Below the pieces are notes generated by a model. The model was not told where the DNA came from. It was given only the letters and a program-made list of their open reading frames with translations, and did not search any database. Source: a virus. From it: a stretch of DNA of 46,888 nt. Where the stretch lies: positions 1 to 46,888 of the IMG/VR virus record IMGVR_UViG_3300032236_000974. One strand, 5' to 3'. The translations under genes were made by a program, and so were the position numbers. Positions 16,650-24,195 of this stretch are shown piece by piece; the stretch's first letter is position 1; every line of letters starts with the position of its first letter.

Positions 16650-17168
16650 ATGAACAAACAGGAACTAGCCCTCATCAAGATTGAGGAAGCGTTTGGCAAG
16701 ATCACTGGCACGTTTGATCAGCGGATGGCTAAAGTGGTCCGGGCGGAAAAGCGCCGCATTGAAACAAGGCTTGCAGACCGCAGAAAGAAACGCGCTGCCC
16801 AGCGAGCGGAGTTAATCGCGCAAGGCCTACCTATCCGCAAGAGCCTGTTAGATGCTGAGATTCGCAGCACAAAAGCCATCTTTGAGATTCCCGAGTTTGT
16901 GGTAGCTACCCAGGATAGATCCCACCTGTTGGCCTATGTCGCGGATCTCGACAATCTGAAGATTCATTTGGAAGAATACTGCAAGTTCCTGGCTGGGCTC
17001 AAGGAAAGCAATAACCTCATATTGTATGACACAGCCTATGAGCTACTACCTAAAGCACAGAAGCTTCTATCTCTGATGCATATCTACAAGGCCCATCCTG
17101 ATGACGCTATTAAGCGAGCACATAACATTGTGAACCCACCTGCCAGTCAGGAAGCTGAGAAGGTTTAA
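16650..17168 (+). CDS. Hypothetical helical early protein
   Basis: 172 residues; ATG at 16650 with AGGTGA 7 bases upstream. The N-terminal half is highly basic and helical (AKVVRAEKRRIETRLADRRK), the second half contains LLAYVADLDNLKIHLEEYC and further helices. Not recognised. Strong charge suggests nucleic-acid contact, but no fold is evident. First of a chain of small plus-strand early genes. Confidence 0.65.
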   Translation: MNKQELALIKIEEAFGKITGTFDQRMAKVVRAEKRRIETRLADRRKKRAAQRAELIAQGLPIRKSLLDAEIRSTKAIFEIPEFVVATQDRSHLLAYVADLDNLKIHLEEYCKFLAGLKESNNLILYDTAYELLPKAQKLLSLMHIYKAHPDDAIKRAHNIVNPPASQEAEKV

Positions 17169-17203
17169 GAGCCCCAACCACAAACAACTAATGGAGAAGA
17201 AAG

Positions 17204-17452
17204 ATGAAGTGTAAAGATTGCATGTTTTGGGAAGCACCAAAAGAATCGGATGATCTTCAAATTGGGTATTGCAATAAGGCTACTCAAATTTGGAACGCTA
17301 CAGAATGGAGAGACGTAAACGGAGAAACTACACTAGTAGAGATAGACCCAACCCTCTTGATGTATGTGCAAGACGGGTCTGACTACTATGCCGGTCTTCG
17401 CACAAAGCCAGATTTCTTTTGCGCTCATTATGAGGAGGATAAAGATGACTGA
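17204..17452 (+). CDS. Small Cys-containing early protein
   Basis: 82 residues starting MKCKDCMFWEAPKES, with further Cys at YCNKA and FFCAHYE. Four cysteines arranged as CxxC ... C ... C suggest a zinc site. GGAGAAG precedes the ATG. Short proteins of this form are frequent in phage early regions and lack an assigned function. The stop lies 8 bases inside the next gene. Confidence 0.65.
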   Translation: MKCKDCMFWEAPKESDDLQIGYCNKATQIWNATEWRDVNGETTLVEIDPTLLMYVQDGSDYYAGLRTKPDFFCAHYEEDKDD

Positions 17453-17669
17453 ATATGTCCGCGCTACTATCGTAAATGAAGATGGTTATCAACGGTTAGT
17501 TACTACTCCCATTCCCATGACTGAAACACTGACCCTGCGCGATCAGTTCGCAATGGCGGCGCTGACAGGGCTGTTGGCAAGTTGCAAAACGGATTGCATA
17601 GATACTTACGTGCGAGACGCCTATCGAATGGCCGATGCCATGCTTGAAGCGCGAAAGGAAAAGAAATGA
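17445..17669 (+). CDS. Hypothetical early protein
   Basis: 74 residues from the ATG at 17445, which has a strong GAGGAGG (17432-17438); the frame is open further upstream but without a ribosome site. Contains TLRDQFAMAALTGLLASC and a helical VRDAYRMADAMLEARKEKK ending. This resembles a small phage protein built around 'RDxFAxxAMxGLLA', common in phage early operons and of unknown function. Confidence 0.65.
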   Translation: MTEYVRATIVNEDGYQRLVTTPIPMTETLTLRDQFAMAALTGLLASCKTDCIDTYVRDAYRMADAMLEARKEKK

Positions 17670-17914
17670 CTGACTGGCAACCAATCGACACCGCGCCAAA
17701 GGATGGGACGTGGATTCTTGGCATAAATAACCGTGGCAATCAGTCGGTTATTATATGGAAAAATGAAGCATTGGATTGGTTTGACATATCGAGGTCTGGG
17801 TGGATTCACCCATTCTCAGATGGACGTCTTTCGACTTTTTGGAATGGTGGTTGTGGCTCAGTGGCTACTCATTGGATGCCTTTGCCTGCGCCGCCTAAGA
17901 AGGGGGATAAGTGA
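17666..17914 (+). CDS. DUF551-family protein, copy 1
   Basis: 82 residues, ATGA overlap with the previous gene. The domain runs from WQPIDTAPKDGTWILG to HWMPLPAPP, the signature ends of DUF551. The family is abundant in phages and has no known activity; its size and conserved Trp/Pro ends suggest a small binding domain. Two more copies lie at 22992 and 28749. Confidence 0.8.
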   Translation: MTDWQPIDTAPKDGTWILGINNRGNQSVIIWKNEALDWFDISRSGWIHPFSDGRLSTFWNGGCGSVATHWMPLPAPPKKGDK

Positions 17915-18183
17915 TGACTGATGATCTTGTGAAGCGACTGCTCCAAAAAGCATTTCGAACTGAGACGCATGAACTGTTAGACGAAGCCGCCGACCGCATC
18001 GAGAAGCTGGAGGCAAACATAAAACTACAGCTTGAATGGTATCTCTCAAACAAGAGAGTGCTTGCTGACCGCATCAAGCAGTTGGAGGCGGCGCTGCGGG
18101 AGATAGCCGACAATAGTTGCTGCGACACTTGCCGTGAGGCTGCGCTTGTCGCCCGCAAAGCACTGGAGGGGAAAGATGACTAA
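17911..18183 (+). CDS. Coiled-coil early protein, repeat family member 1
   Basis: 90 residues, predicted helix throughout: LLDEAADRIEKLEANIKLQ, then ADRIKQLEAALREIAD, then CCDTCREAALVARKALEG. It shares the A-D-R-I-x-x-L-E unit with the next two genes. CxxC near the end may bind metal. ATGs at 17911 and 17914 are both usable; the first overlaps the previous stop. Function unknown; a small oligomeric helical protein. Confidence 0.65.
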   Translation: MMTDDLVKRLLQKAFRTETHELLDEAADRIEKLEANIKLQLEWYLSNKRVLADRIKQLEAALREIADNSCCDTCREAALVARKALEGKDD

Positions 18184-18532
18184 AGCTCCTTGGAAGTCTA
18201 AAAATTTAATAACACGTTTGCGTTGGTGGGGTTTCAAGTTTTGTGGGAAGGGGGATTACGAAAATATTGCATCCGATGTTATGTGCGATGCTGCCGACCG
18301 CATTGAGAAGCTAGAGGAGGAGATTGGCGTTCTTTTTGCAGCCAATGTCCGGTTGAATAGCCGTGCTGATCTTGATGGCGATCATCATCGTGACCGCATC
18401 GAGCAGTTGGCGGCGGCGCTACATAATGTAATTACAGCTTGGGACTTTTGGCAAAAAACAAAAGACAGCAATAGTTTTACGGAACTTTTTGTTAGGATAT
18501 GTGAAGCAAAAGAAATGGAGGGCATACAATGA
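18176..18532 (+). CDS. Coiled-coil early protein, repeat family member 2
   Basis: 118 residues from ATG at 18176 (GGAGGGG upstream). A basic N-terminus (APWKSKNLITRLRWWGFKF) is followed by DAADRIEKLEEEIGVL and HRDRIEQLAAALHNVI, the family unit twice. Shares no catalytic motif with any family known to me. It sits between two relatives, consistent with tandem duplication and divergence. Confidence 0.65.
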   Translation: MTKAPWKSKNLITRLRWWGFKFCGKGDYENIASDVMCDAADRIEKLEEEIGVLFAANVRLNSRADLDGDHHRDRIEQLAAALHNVITAWDFWQKTKDSNSFTELFVRICEAKEMEGIQ

Positions 18533-18828
18533 CTGACAATTATGCGGCGTTGCTGCGTCAAACGGCTCGTGTTTACCGCGAAAGCTTAGCCGCCCCAGAT
18601 ACAGACGATATTTTTTCGCTGGCATATCAATGGCAAGACAAGAAACACCGCCACGTTCACGACTTGTGCAACGAGTTGGAGCAAACCGCCGACCGCATCG
18701 AGAAGTTGGAGGCGGCGCTGCGGGAGATTAGGGAAATGCACTATGAAGGCGGCGTAGACGATCTGGAAGAACGTGATGACAGAACTTATTGCATCGTTTG
18801 TGATGCGTTGGAGGGGGAAGATGAGTGA
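18529..18828 (+). CDS. Coiled-coil early protein, repeat family member 3
   Basis: 99 residues, ATGA overlap with the previous gene. After a unique N-terminal half comes TADRIEKLEAALREIREM and a closing CIVCDALEGEDE, matching the end of the 17911 product. The bases encoding the LEAALREI part (18705-18728) are identical over 24 bases to 18081-18104 in that gene, showing recent duplication or recombination. Confidence 0.65.
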   Translation: MTDNYAALLRQTARVYRESLAAPDTDDIFSLAYQWQDKKHRHVHDLCNELEQTADRIEKLEAALREIREMHYEGGVDDLEERDDRTYCIVCDALEGEDE

Positions 18829-18955
18829 TTATATACAAGTACTAATAAACATATGCTTTACCATGGTAACCGGCGTTGTGATCGTCGGTTGCCTGGGTGC
18901 GATTCTATTCTTCTGCCTGATGATTTGGCAGATGATCGACGACCACCTCTATTGA
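18821..18955 (+). CDS. Small single-pass membrane protein
   Basis: 44 residues from ATG at 18821, with GGAGGGGGA upstream and overlapping the previous gene by 8 bases. One long hydrophobic helix (TMVTGVVIVGCLGAILFFCL) with short polar ends. Could be a holin-like, superinfection-related or membrane-tethering peptide; nothing in the sequence decides this. No endolysin gene is adjacent. It ends by overlapping the stop of the convergent minus-strand gene. Confidence 0.6.
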   Translation: MSDYIQVLINICFTMVTGVVIVGCLGAILFFCLMIWQMIDDHLY

Positions 18956-19185
18956 GATTTGCCGCCTTCAATCACTTTCAAATCTGCGGTCGATGTGGAT
19001 TTGATTGACGCACACATCTTGCGCATCATCGTGTAGGTCAGCTCTTTAGCCGTCAGGTCATTGGCAACCTCAATATGACGCGCAAGATGCACAAATGCAT
19101 AAGCTCGTTGCGCCACTGGATCATCAACTATAGTGACATCACTATCATCGACCAGCTCGACAATGTCGTCGTCATTCCCGCTCAT
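18949..19185 (-). CDS. Hypothetical early protein
   Basis: 78 residues from ATG at 19185 with GGAG (19193-19196) 7 bases upstream. Acidic N-terminus (GNDDDIVELVDDSDVTIVDD) followed by a helical region AYAFVHLARHIEVAN and ELTYTMMRKMC. Not recognised. Last gene of the metallophosphoesterase operon; overlaps the stop of the plus-strand gene. Confidence 0.6.
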   Translation of the reverse strand: MSGNDDDIVELVDDSDVTIVDDPVAQRAYAFVHLARHIEVANDLTAKELTYTMMRKMCASIKSTSTADLKVIEGGKSQ

Positions 19186-19444
19186 GTGTAATCTCCACTG
19201 GAAACCAATCATGGTCGTCTATCGGTCTTGAATTGGTCTTCATGTAATGGATGCTGGGCTCGCGGTGAAAGGCCCGGTGACGATCTCGTTCAAGATCCCG
19301 GATCCGTTCCTCCATATGGGCGATCTTCAGATTGAGCGTGATCAACTCACGAGCCATCTCATTCTCGGTGTCCATGGGGCCATATTTTACCCGAAATTCC
19401 ATTCGCAGCTCCTCGGCGAATGAGTGCATGGCATCTAATCTCAT
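19172..19444 (-). CDS. Coiled-coil early protein
   Basis: 90 residues. The middle is a long charged helix (ITLNLKIAHMEERIRDLERD). The C-terminus has PIDDHDWFPVEITHE. Not recognised. ATGA overlap with the metallophosphoesterase gene ahead and overlap with the following gene indicate a three-gene coupled unit. Confidence 0.6.
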   Translation of the reverse strand: MRLDAMHSFAEELRMEFRVKYGPMDTENEMARELITLNLKIAHMEERIRDLERDRHRAFHREPSIHYMKTNSRPIDDHDWFPVEITHERE

Positions 19445-20436
19445 CCATACTTGTCCTGTAATGTCGCCATGTCGATGAAGCGATGTGAGATGATATGGCC
19501 TGATTGTATAGCTAGTTCATAGATTCCATACGACCAACCAGAAGTGGCTGTCCCCGCATATTTCGCGACATACCCGTCTGGCATGGCGCTGCCCAAGTTG
19601 AGAACCTCGATGCTATTATTGATTCCGATCTTGGGCGTCTTCCGAAAGGTGGAACGGTGAGTGTGGCCGAACACGATGCTGTGCGTTGCGTGATTGGCAA
19701 TCTGATTCTCACTGTTCTGTCCACCATACGGCTTCCCCATGATGTTTTTGGGCACATGAGTGAACCCCACCCCGTCAATGAACAGCCACTGCCCGTATGG
19801 GTGCAGCCGCCAGCGGTATCGGGCGCACAGATCCTCGAACTGTGTATACAATGTAGATACAGTCTCCGGGTTCTTGTTCTCGAACCGGCAGATCCGATCC
19901 TCATGGTTACCAGCCGTCAGCTCCATTGGGATATTAAGGTCTTTGATCTCTTTAAAAAAGAGGCACATGGCCTCTTCACAACTTTCCAGATCTGATTTGA
20001 ATGATGGCCGCAAGGCGTGGCTTACGCTGCCAGGCGCATCATGGGTAGATACCGAATCCCATGATGCAAAGTCGCCTATCTGGACGATCCTGTGGGGCAT
20101 GGCTTCTACGCAGTACCTGCCTATCCATTTGAATCTGTCTTTAGACATTCCTGGTTGGTCGTGGGTATCTCCGATAGCTACAACTCTGGTAGCTGCGTCC
20201 CGACCAGAAATGTATCGCGGTTTGAATGGGACGATGTTTGCGATCTTGCGCCGGAGCTGATCGACCTCATCCTGTAGTTCCTTGACTTGGAAAACGCTTT
20301 CTGCGACTCTCACTGGACGCCCAGTGCTTACTTTAGCCCGGAGCGTGGATTCTGCCACACCGAGTATCTTCGCGACTTTGTGGCCGGAGCCATGTTTCTC
20401 AATCAGGTCTTTGATCTGGTTCGGGCTCAAGTGCAT
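19441..20436 (-). CDS. Calcineurin-like metallophosphoesterase with N-terminal HTH
   Basis: 331 residues. Residues 1-40 form a helix-turn-helix (IEKHGSGHKVAKILGVAEST), followed by a short coiled coil, then the phosphoesterase: GDTHDQ at 89-94 (Asp90, His92), GDFASWD at 121-127 (Asp122), GNHEDR at 176-181 (Asn177, His178) and GHTH at 257-260. These bind two metal ions and hydrolyse phosphomono- or diesters. Phage members act on nucleic acid ends, nucleotides or proteins; the fused HTH suggests DNA. GAGG precedes the ATG. Divergent from the 20523 gene. Confidence 0.85.
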   Translation of the reverse strand: MHLSPNQIKDLIEKHGSGHKVAKILGVAESTLRAKVSTGRPVRVAESVFQVKELQDEVDQLRRKIANIVPFKPRYISGRDAATRVVAIGDTHDQPGMSKDRFKWIGRYCVEAMPHRIVQIGDFASWDSVSTHDAPGSVSHALRPSFKSDLESCEEAMCLFFKEIKDLNIPMELTAGNHEDRICRFENKNPETVSTLYTQFEDLCARYRWRLHPYGQWLFIDGVGFTHVPKNIMGKPYGGQNSENQIANHATHSIVFGHTHRSTFRKTPKIGINNSIEVLNLGSAMPDGYVAKYAGTATSGWSYGIYELAIQSGHIISHRFIDMATLQDKYG

Positions 20437-20522
20437 GGTGGAACCTCATGGACGAGGCTACATAGCACAAAAATGTGACTGTTAGAACAAGCACCTACAC
20501 ACCCTACTATAGGCGATGCAAC

Positions 20523-20750
20523 ATGAAGATCTCTATCGACGACCAGGTAACCGCGCTCCGTGAAGCGGTTGTAGCCCATCAGAGCTACATCAGGACCGTC
20601 AGACGCTTGGTCAGAGATGGTGAGCGCCCTGAAGAGATCCTGAAGGACACAGAGCAGCGCCTGCCCAAAATGGAAGCCGCGCTGAAAACACTTGAATGGG
20701 TTCAAGCAAATCGTGAAATAATTATCGAGGTATATCGCAAACCCACTTGA
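20523..20750 (+). CDS. Hypothetical helical early protein
   Basis: 75 residues from ATG at 20523, preceded by AGGCGA; upstream extension lacks support. Begins KISIDDQVTALREAV and continues VRRLVRDGERPEEI, PKMEAALKTLEWV, a layout familiar from small phage proteins beginning 'ISIDDQI' whose role is unknown. A weak promoter (TTAGAA, 17 bases, TACTAT) lies just upstream. It ends right at the operator region of the next gene. Confidence 0.65.
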   Translation: MKISIDDQVTALREAVVAHQSYIRTVRRLVRDGERPEEILKDTEQRLPKMEAALKTLEWVQANREIIIEVYRKPT

Positions 20751-20792
20751 TAAATGCATTTGGTGCATTTATAAATGCATCCGGTGCATTTA
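20747..20792 (+). promoter_or_regulatory. Promoter with two tandem palindromic operators
   Basis: TTGATA (20747-20752), 17-base spacer, TATAAA (20770-20775). Two perfect palindromes TAAATGCA-N5-TGCATTTA lie at 20751-20771 and 20772-20792, one filling the spacer and one just beyond the -10 box, with centres 21 bases apart (two helical turns). This is textbook repressor geometry, most simply autoregulation by the HTH gene at 20805. Confidence 0.75.
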
Positions 20793-20804
20793 ATGGAGAC
20801 AAAA

Positions 20805-20984
20805 ATGACGACAGACCACACAAAAGAATTTTGCCGCCTCATCAACAAAGCTGGAACGACGCGCCGTGACATAGCTGACTATCTCGGCATCAAGGAGCGG
20901 TTGTTCTACAAGTGGCAGGCAGGTGAAAGCCCCGTACCAAAAATGGCGTTGATTGCCTTGAAAGTTCTGGTGAAAGAGGTATAG
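20805..20984 (+). CDS. Small HTH regulator, probable autorepressor
   Basis: 59 residues from ATG at 20805 with GGAG 7 bases upstream. Helix-turn-helix: INKAGTTRRDIADYLGIKER then LFYKWQAGESPVPKMALIAL, the size and form of a minimal Cro-type protein. Two palindromic operators sit in its own promoter, and two further copies of the half-site pattern occupy promoters near 26.7 and 26.9 kb, suggesting it controls at least three transcription units. Target assignment is inference. Confidence 0.7.
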   Translation: MTTDHTKEFCRLINKAGTTRRDIADYLGIKERLFYKWQAGESPVPKMALIALKVLVKEV

Positions 20985-20994
20985 TGAAAAGATT

Positions 20995-21025
20995 GAGGCC
21001 CGCCAGCGGCAAACTGGCGAGCCTC
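20995..21025 (+). terminator. Strong hairpin after the HTH gene (attenuator-like)
   Basis: GAGGCCCGCCAG (20995-21006) pairs with CTGGCGAGCCTC (21014-21025): 11 pairs and one mismatch, 7-base loop. It starts 10 bases after the 20984 stop. No U-run follows, so it may pause transcription, need Rho, or protect the upstream message rather than terminate fully. Confidence 0.45.
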
Positions 21026-21061
21026 GTAGCCAAGCTGCGGTGTGGGGCCGCATTGGAACTT

Positions 21062-21076
21062 GAGATAATTTATCTC
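21062..21076. promoter_or_regulatory. Perfect palindrome, possible operator
   Basis: GAGATAA-T-TTATCTC, 7-base arms around one base, lies in the 140-base leader before the initiator-like gene. It is A/T-rich and unlike the ATGCA operators, so a different (host or phage) protein may bind. Could also be a small RNA stem. Confidence 0.4.
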
Positions 21077-21124
21077 GATTTGGTTCTATTTGCAATCCCA
21101 TGCCACAAAATGTGGGATGGTATT

Positions 21125-21451
21125 ATGTCATTTTCAGCCACCAAATGGGTGTGGAAGCAAGATCTCCCCCATGTCGAGAAGATCGTTCTGCTTTGCCTTG
21201 CAGACCGTGCTGACGAAAATCTGAAATGCTGGCCATCCATGGAAACTATCGCAAAAGATTGCGGTATGTGCAGGCGTAGTGTTGTACGGATTATCGAGAA
21301 ACTGAGAGAAAAGAATCTTATCTTCACGACTGGCGGCATGACTTTTCATGGCAAAAGCGTCTACACATACAACTTTGACTTGGCAATGAAACCGCGCAAA
21401 ACACCTTGTGACTTCCAGTCACATCCGGTTGTGACTCATAGTCACATCTAG
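21125..21451 (+). CDS. Replication-initiator-like winged-helix protein
   Basis: 108 residues from ATG at 21125; the frame runs to 20984 but the upstream part overlaps a hairpin and palindrome and lacks protein character. MSFSATKWVWKQDLPHVEKI, LCLADRADENLKCWPSMETI, AKDCGMCRRSVVRIIEKL match the winged-helix N-terminal domain of phage replication proteins (HTH_36 / lambda O-like). The usual C-terminal helicase-recruiting part is missing. The end of the gene carries the first of three iterons (21407-21470), as in lambda where O binds repeats inside its own gene. Helicase and primase genes follow. Confidence 0.65.
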   Translation: MSFSATKWVWKQDLPHVEKIVLLCLADRADENLKCWPSMETIAKDCGMCRRSVVRIIEKLREKNLIFTTGGMTFHGKSVYTYNFDLAMKPRKTPCDFQSHPVVTHSHI

Positions 21452-21470
21452 GTTGTGACTCACAGTCACA
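21407..21470. repeat. Three palindromic iterons, candidate replication origin
   Basis: TGTGACT-N3-AGTCACA occurs at 21407-21423, 21430-21446 and 21454-21470, all with perfect 7-base arms and start-to-start spacings of 23 and 24 bases. They straddle the end of the initiator-like gene and are followed by an A/T-rich stretch (21471-21500) before the helicase gene. Regular spacing and context match an iteron origin; a transcription operator array is the alternative. Confidence 0.65.
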
Positions 21471-21522
21471 TAGAATCTTACAATACAAATAGGTAACTAC
21501 ATCCCAACCAAGAGGTAAGGTA

Positions 21523-22995
21523 GTGGAACTAAGAGACTACCAACAACGTGCAATAGACGAGCTGCGGCAGGCGCTGGGCACTGGCAAGAGAAGGCCGGTG
21601 GTGCAGTCACCCACTGGTTCGGGCAAAACTATCATCGCCGCCGCCATCATCAACATGGCCCGCAACAAGGGCAAGCGGGTGATCTTCGCAGTGCCTGCCT
21701 TGTCCCTGATCGATCAGACGGTCGAGCGGTTCCGCCAGAACGGCATATTCGAGATTGGCGTGATGCAGGGCCAGCACGAGATGACGGACTACGAACAGCC
21801 TGTACAGGTCTGCTCGGTGCAGACGCTGGCCCGGCGTGAGATCCCGGCGGCTGATCTGGTCATCATTGACGAGTGCCATGTGATGTTCAAGCTGTATGAG
21901 GATTGGATGAACCGGCCTGAATGGAAGAAGGTTCCGTTCATTGGCCTGACGGCTACGCCCTGGGCGAAAGGTATGGGTGCTTCCGGGCGGTGGGACCATC
22001 TCATCATTGGATCCACCTTGCAGGAACTGATTGAGCTTGGGCACCTGTCAGGGTTCAGGGTGTTTGCGCCCGCCCACCCAGACCTGACCGGCGTGAAAAC
22101 AGTGGCAGGCGATTACGACTTAAAAGGGCTGGGCCATGCCATGGATAAGAAGGCTCTGGTGGCCGACATCGTCACGACATGGCTAGAGCGGGGCGAGAAC
22201 AGGCCCACGGTGTGCTTTGCGGTCAACCGGATCCATGCCAAGCATCTACAGGACCAGTTCATTTCTTCTGGTACGGTCGCTGAGTACATGGATGCGTACA
22301 CCAGCCTCGCAGACCGGAATGAGATCGTGCGCCGGTTTGAGGCGGGTGAGGTGAAGGTGATCTGCAATGTGGGCGTCCTGACCACGGGATTTGACGCCGA
22401 TGTTCGCTGCATCATTTTGGCAAGGCCGACCAAGTCTGAGATCCTGTATGTTCAGATGATTGGCCGGGGCTTGCGGACTGCGGACGGCAAGGCCGATTGC
22501 CTTGTACTTGACCACAGCGATACGACTCTGCGGTTGGGGTTTGTGACTGATATCGGGACTAGCAAGTTGCATGATGGAACTGCTAACAGGCAGACGACTG
22601 AGAAAACAGCGCCCCTGCCAAAAGAATGCCCGTCTTGTGCGTTCCTGAAGCCTGCCAAAATGCGCAAGTGCCCAGCTTGTGGGTTCGAGCCTGTTGCCAA
22701 GCCCGATGTTGAGAACCAAGATGGGGAACTGTACGAGTTGACGCCGGGCAAGCGGGTGAAGCTTGATACGTTTTCGATGTACCAGAAGCAGGCATGGTAT
22801 CGCGAATTGATCTTGCATGCTCATCTGCGGGGATACAAGCCTGGTTGGGCATATTGGGCTTACAAGGACAAGTTTGGCGTAAACCCGGATCATTCTCTTG
22901 ATGACCGGCCTGCTGAGTTTGTGAGTTACGACGTTCAGAACTGGATCACAGCGCGGAACATCCGCAAAGCTAAAGCACGGGAGAAAGCAGCATGA
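21523..22995 (+). CDS. SF2 DEAD/DEAH-type helicase with zinc ribbon
   Basis: 490 residues, GTG start with AAGAGGTAAGG upstream. Motif Q-like YQQRAID; Walker A SPTGSGKT at 29-36; DECH at 116-119; GLTATP at 141-146; TTGFD and a motif VI-like QMIGRGLR in the second RecA domain. Two CxxC pairs follow near 367-385 (CPSC, CPACG), then a C-terminal domain with KPGWAYWAYKDKFG, usual for phage helicases of this type. It unwinds DNA using ATP, probably at the adjacent iteron origin, with the primase encoded downstream. Confidence 0.9.
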   Translation: MELRDYQQRAIDELRQALGTGKRRPVVQSPTGSGKTIIAAAIINMARNKGKRVIFAVPALSLIDQTVERFRQNGIFEIGVMQGQHEMTDYEQPVQVCSVQTLARREIPAADLVIIDECHVMFKLYEDWMNRPEWKKVPFIGLTATPWAKGMGASGRWDHLIIGSTLQELIELGHLSGFRVFAPAHPDLTGVKTVAGDYDLKGLGHAMDKKALVADIVTTWLERGENRPTVCFAVNRIHAKHLQDQFISSGTVAEYMDAYTSLADRNEIVRRFEAGEVKVICNVGVLTTGFDADVRCIILARPTKSEILYVQMIGRGLRTADGKADCLVLDHSDTTLRLGFVTDIGTSKLHDGTANRQTTEKTAPLPKECPSCAFLKPAKMRKCPACGFEPVAKPDVENQDGELYELTPGKRVKLDTFSMYQKQAWYRELILHAHLRGYKPGWAYWAYKDKFGVNPDHSLDDRPAEFVSYDVQNWITARNIRKAKAREKAA

Positions 22996-23270
22996 CTAAT
23001 ACAAAACCCGCACGATGCCATTGTGGCGCAAGAAGCTGGAGCCGGGATATCCCCGCCGGGCGATACGTTTGCGTGAGTTGCTATAGGCCGTTGTGGCAAC
23101 CGATAGAGACCGCGCCGAAAGATGACACGGATGTTCTGGTGCATTGTGAAGATGGGGGCATTGTCATCGGGTGCTTCGCGGGCGGTAAGTGGTGGATTGA
23201 GCAAACATATTTTGAGGAACGTAAACCTAGCCATTGGATGCCATTAACGGAGCCGCCAAAATATGACTGA
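22992..23270 (+). CDS. Zinc-ribbon plus DUF551 protein, copy 2
   Basis: 92 residues, ATGA overlap with the helicase gene. Residues 1-32 are a small zinc ribbon (CHCGARSWS and CVSCY), followed by DUF551 from WQPIETAPKDDTDVLV to HWMPLTEPP. The fusion links the domain to a nucleic-acid-type metal knuckle. Encoded between helicase and primase and overlapping the latter by 8 bases, so probably made with the replication enzymes. Confidence 0.75.
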   Translation: MTNTKPARCHCGARSWSRDIPAGRYVCVSCYRPLWQPIETAPKDDTDVLVHCEDGGIVIGCFAGGKWWIEQTYFEERKPSHWMPLTEPPKYD

Positions 23271-24195
23271 CGCAAAAGATATCGCAAGAGGCCGTTGGCG
23301 CGATCTGCTACCCCGTCTTGGTGTGGATGCCAAGTACCTCCAGAACCGTCACGGTCCCTGCCCGATATGCCAGGGCAAGGATCGATTTCGGTTTGATGAC
23401 TACCGGCAAGAGGGCGGGTGGATCTGCAATCAATGCGGGGCAGGTGATGGATATGCGCTGGCCGGTCACATAACCGGTCAGTCGTTTGCAGAGCTTGCCA
23501 AACAGGTCGAGACGCTGCTTGGGCAAAGCAATAGCCATAATGGCCCGTCTCTGGTGGTCGAAGAGGTCCGTCAGCGGGAGAAGATGAAAAGCGTCTGGGA
23601 GGCCGCAGGAAGCCCAAAACTTGGTGGGGCTATAGCCAACTACCTAGAAGCCCGTGTTGGCTGTCTGTGGCCTTCCCAGGCGATCCGTGAGGGTGTTTGG
23701 GGCCATATGCCGGTCATGGTTTGCAAGATCGATGACCATGCGGGCGTCAGGGCCGTGAATCTTCACCTTACATTTTTGACTTTGACTGGAAGAAAAGCGG
23801 ACATCGACCCAGCCAAAAGGGTGATGCGCGGATCCTTGCCGGACGGGTGCGCCATACGTCTTGGTCCGGTGAAAGCAAGAATGGGCGTTGCAGAAGGAAT
23901 CGAGACCGCTATATCAGCCGCCATCATGTTCGATATGCCAGTATGGGCATGCGTGAATGGGAACCTATTGTCTAAGTGGATCCCGCCAGCACAAGCAGAG
24001 CAGATCACGGTATTTGGTGACAATGACGCTAATTTCACGGGGCAGGCGAAAGCTTTCCATCTGGCGAACAGGTTGGAAGTTCAGTTCAAGCGCCGTGTGA
24101 CCGTCATGATTCCGCCAGAGACCGGCTATGACTGGAATGACCACCATCATGAAACCTGGGGCAAGCCGACCAGCCATCTGCGGGTGGTGAAATAA
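23263..24195 (+). CDS. DNA primase (P4-type zinc ribbon plus Toprim)
   Basis: 310 residues. N-terminal primase zinc ribbon with Cys33, Cys36, Cys55, Cys58 (GPCPICQGKDRFRF, GGWICNQCGAGDG). The C-terminal half has VAEGIETAISA (Glu211) and ITVFGDNDAN (Asp253, Asp255), the Toprim metal-binding residues. It makes RNA primers; unlike P4 alpha it lacks a fused helicase, which is supplied by the separate SF2 gene upstream. Last gene of the replication operon. Confidence 0.9.
   Translation: MTDAKDIARGRWRDLLPRLGVDAKYLQNRHGPCPICQGKDRFRFDDYRQEGGWICNQCGAGDGYALAGHITGQSFAELAKQVETLLGQSNSHNGPSLVVEEVRQREKMKSVWEAAGSPKLGGAIANYLEARVGCLWPSQAIREGVWGHMPVMVCKIDDHAGVRAVNLHLTFLTLTGRKADIDPAKRVMRGSLPDGCAIRLGPVKARMGVAEGIETAISAAIMFDMPVWACVNGNLLSKWIPPAQAEQITVFGDNDANFTGQAKAFHLANRLEVQFKRRVTVMIPPETGYDWNDHHHETWGKPTSHLRVVK

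Noticed and set aside
20984-21124. N-terminal extension of the initiator-like protein to a GTG at 20984
   Set aside because: The added 47 residues read through the hairpin and palindrome and lack protein-like character; MSFSATKW at 21125 is a normal family start.
21407-21470. CRISPR-like array
   Set aside because: Only three 17-base palindromes with 6-7-base gaps; far too short for spacers and no cas genes. Interpreted as iterons.
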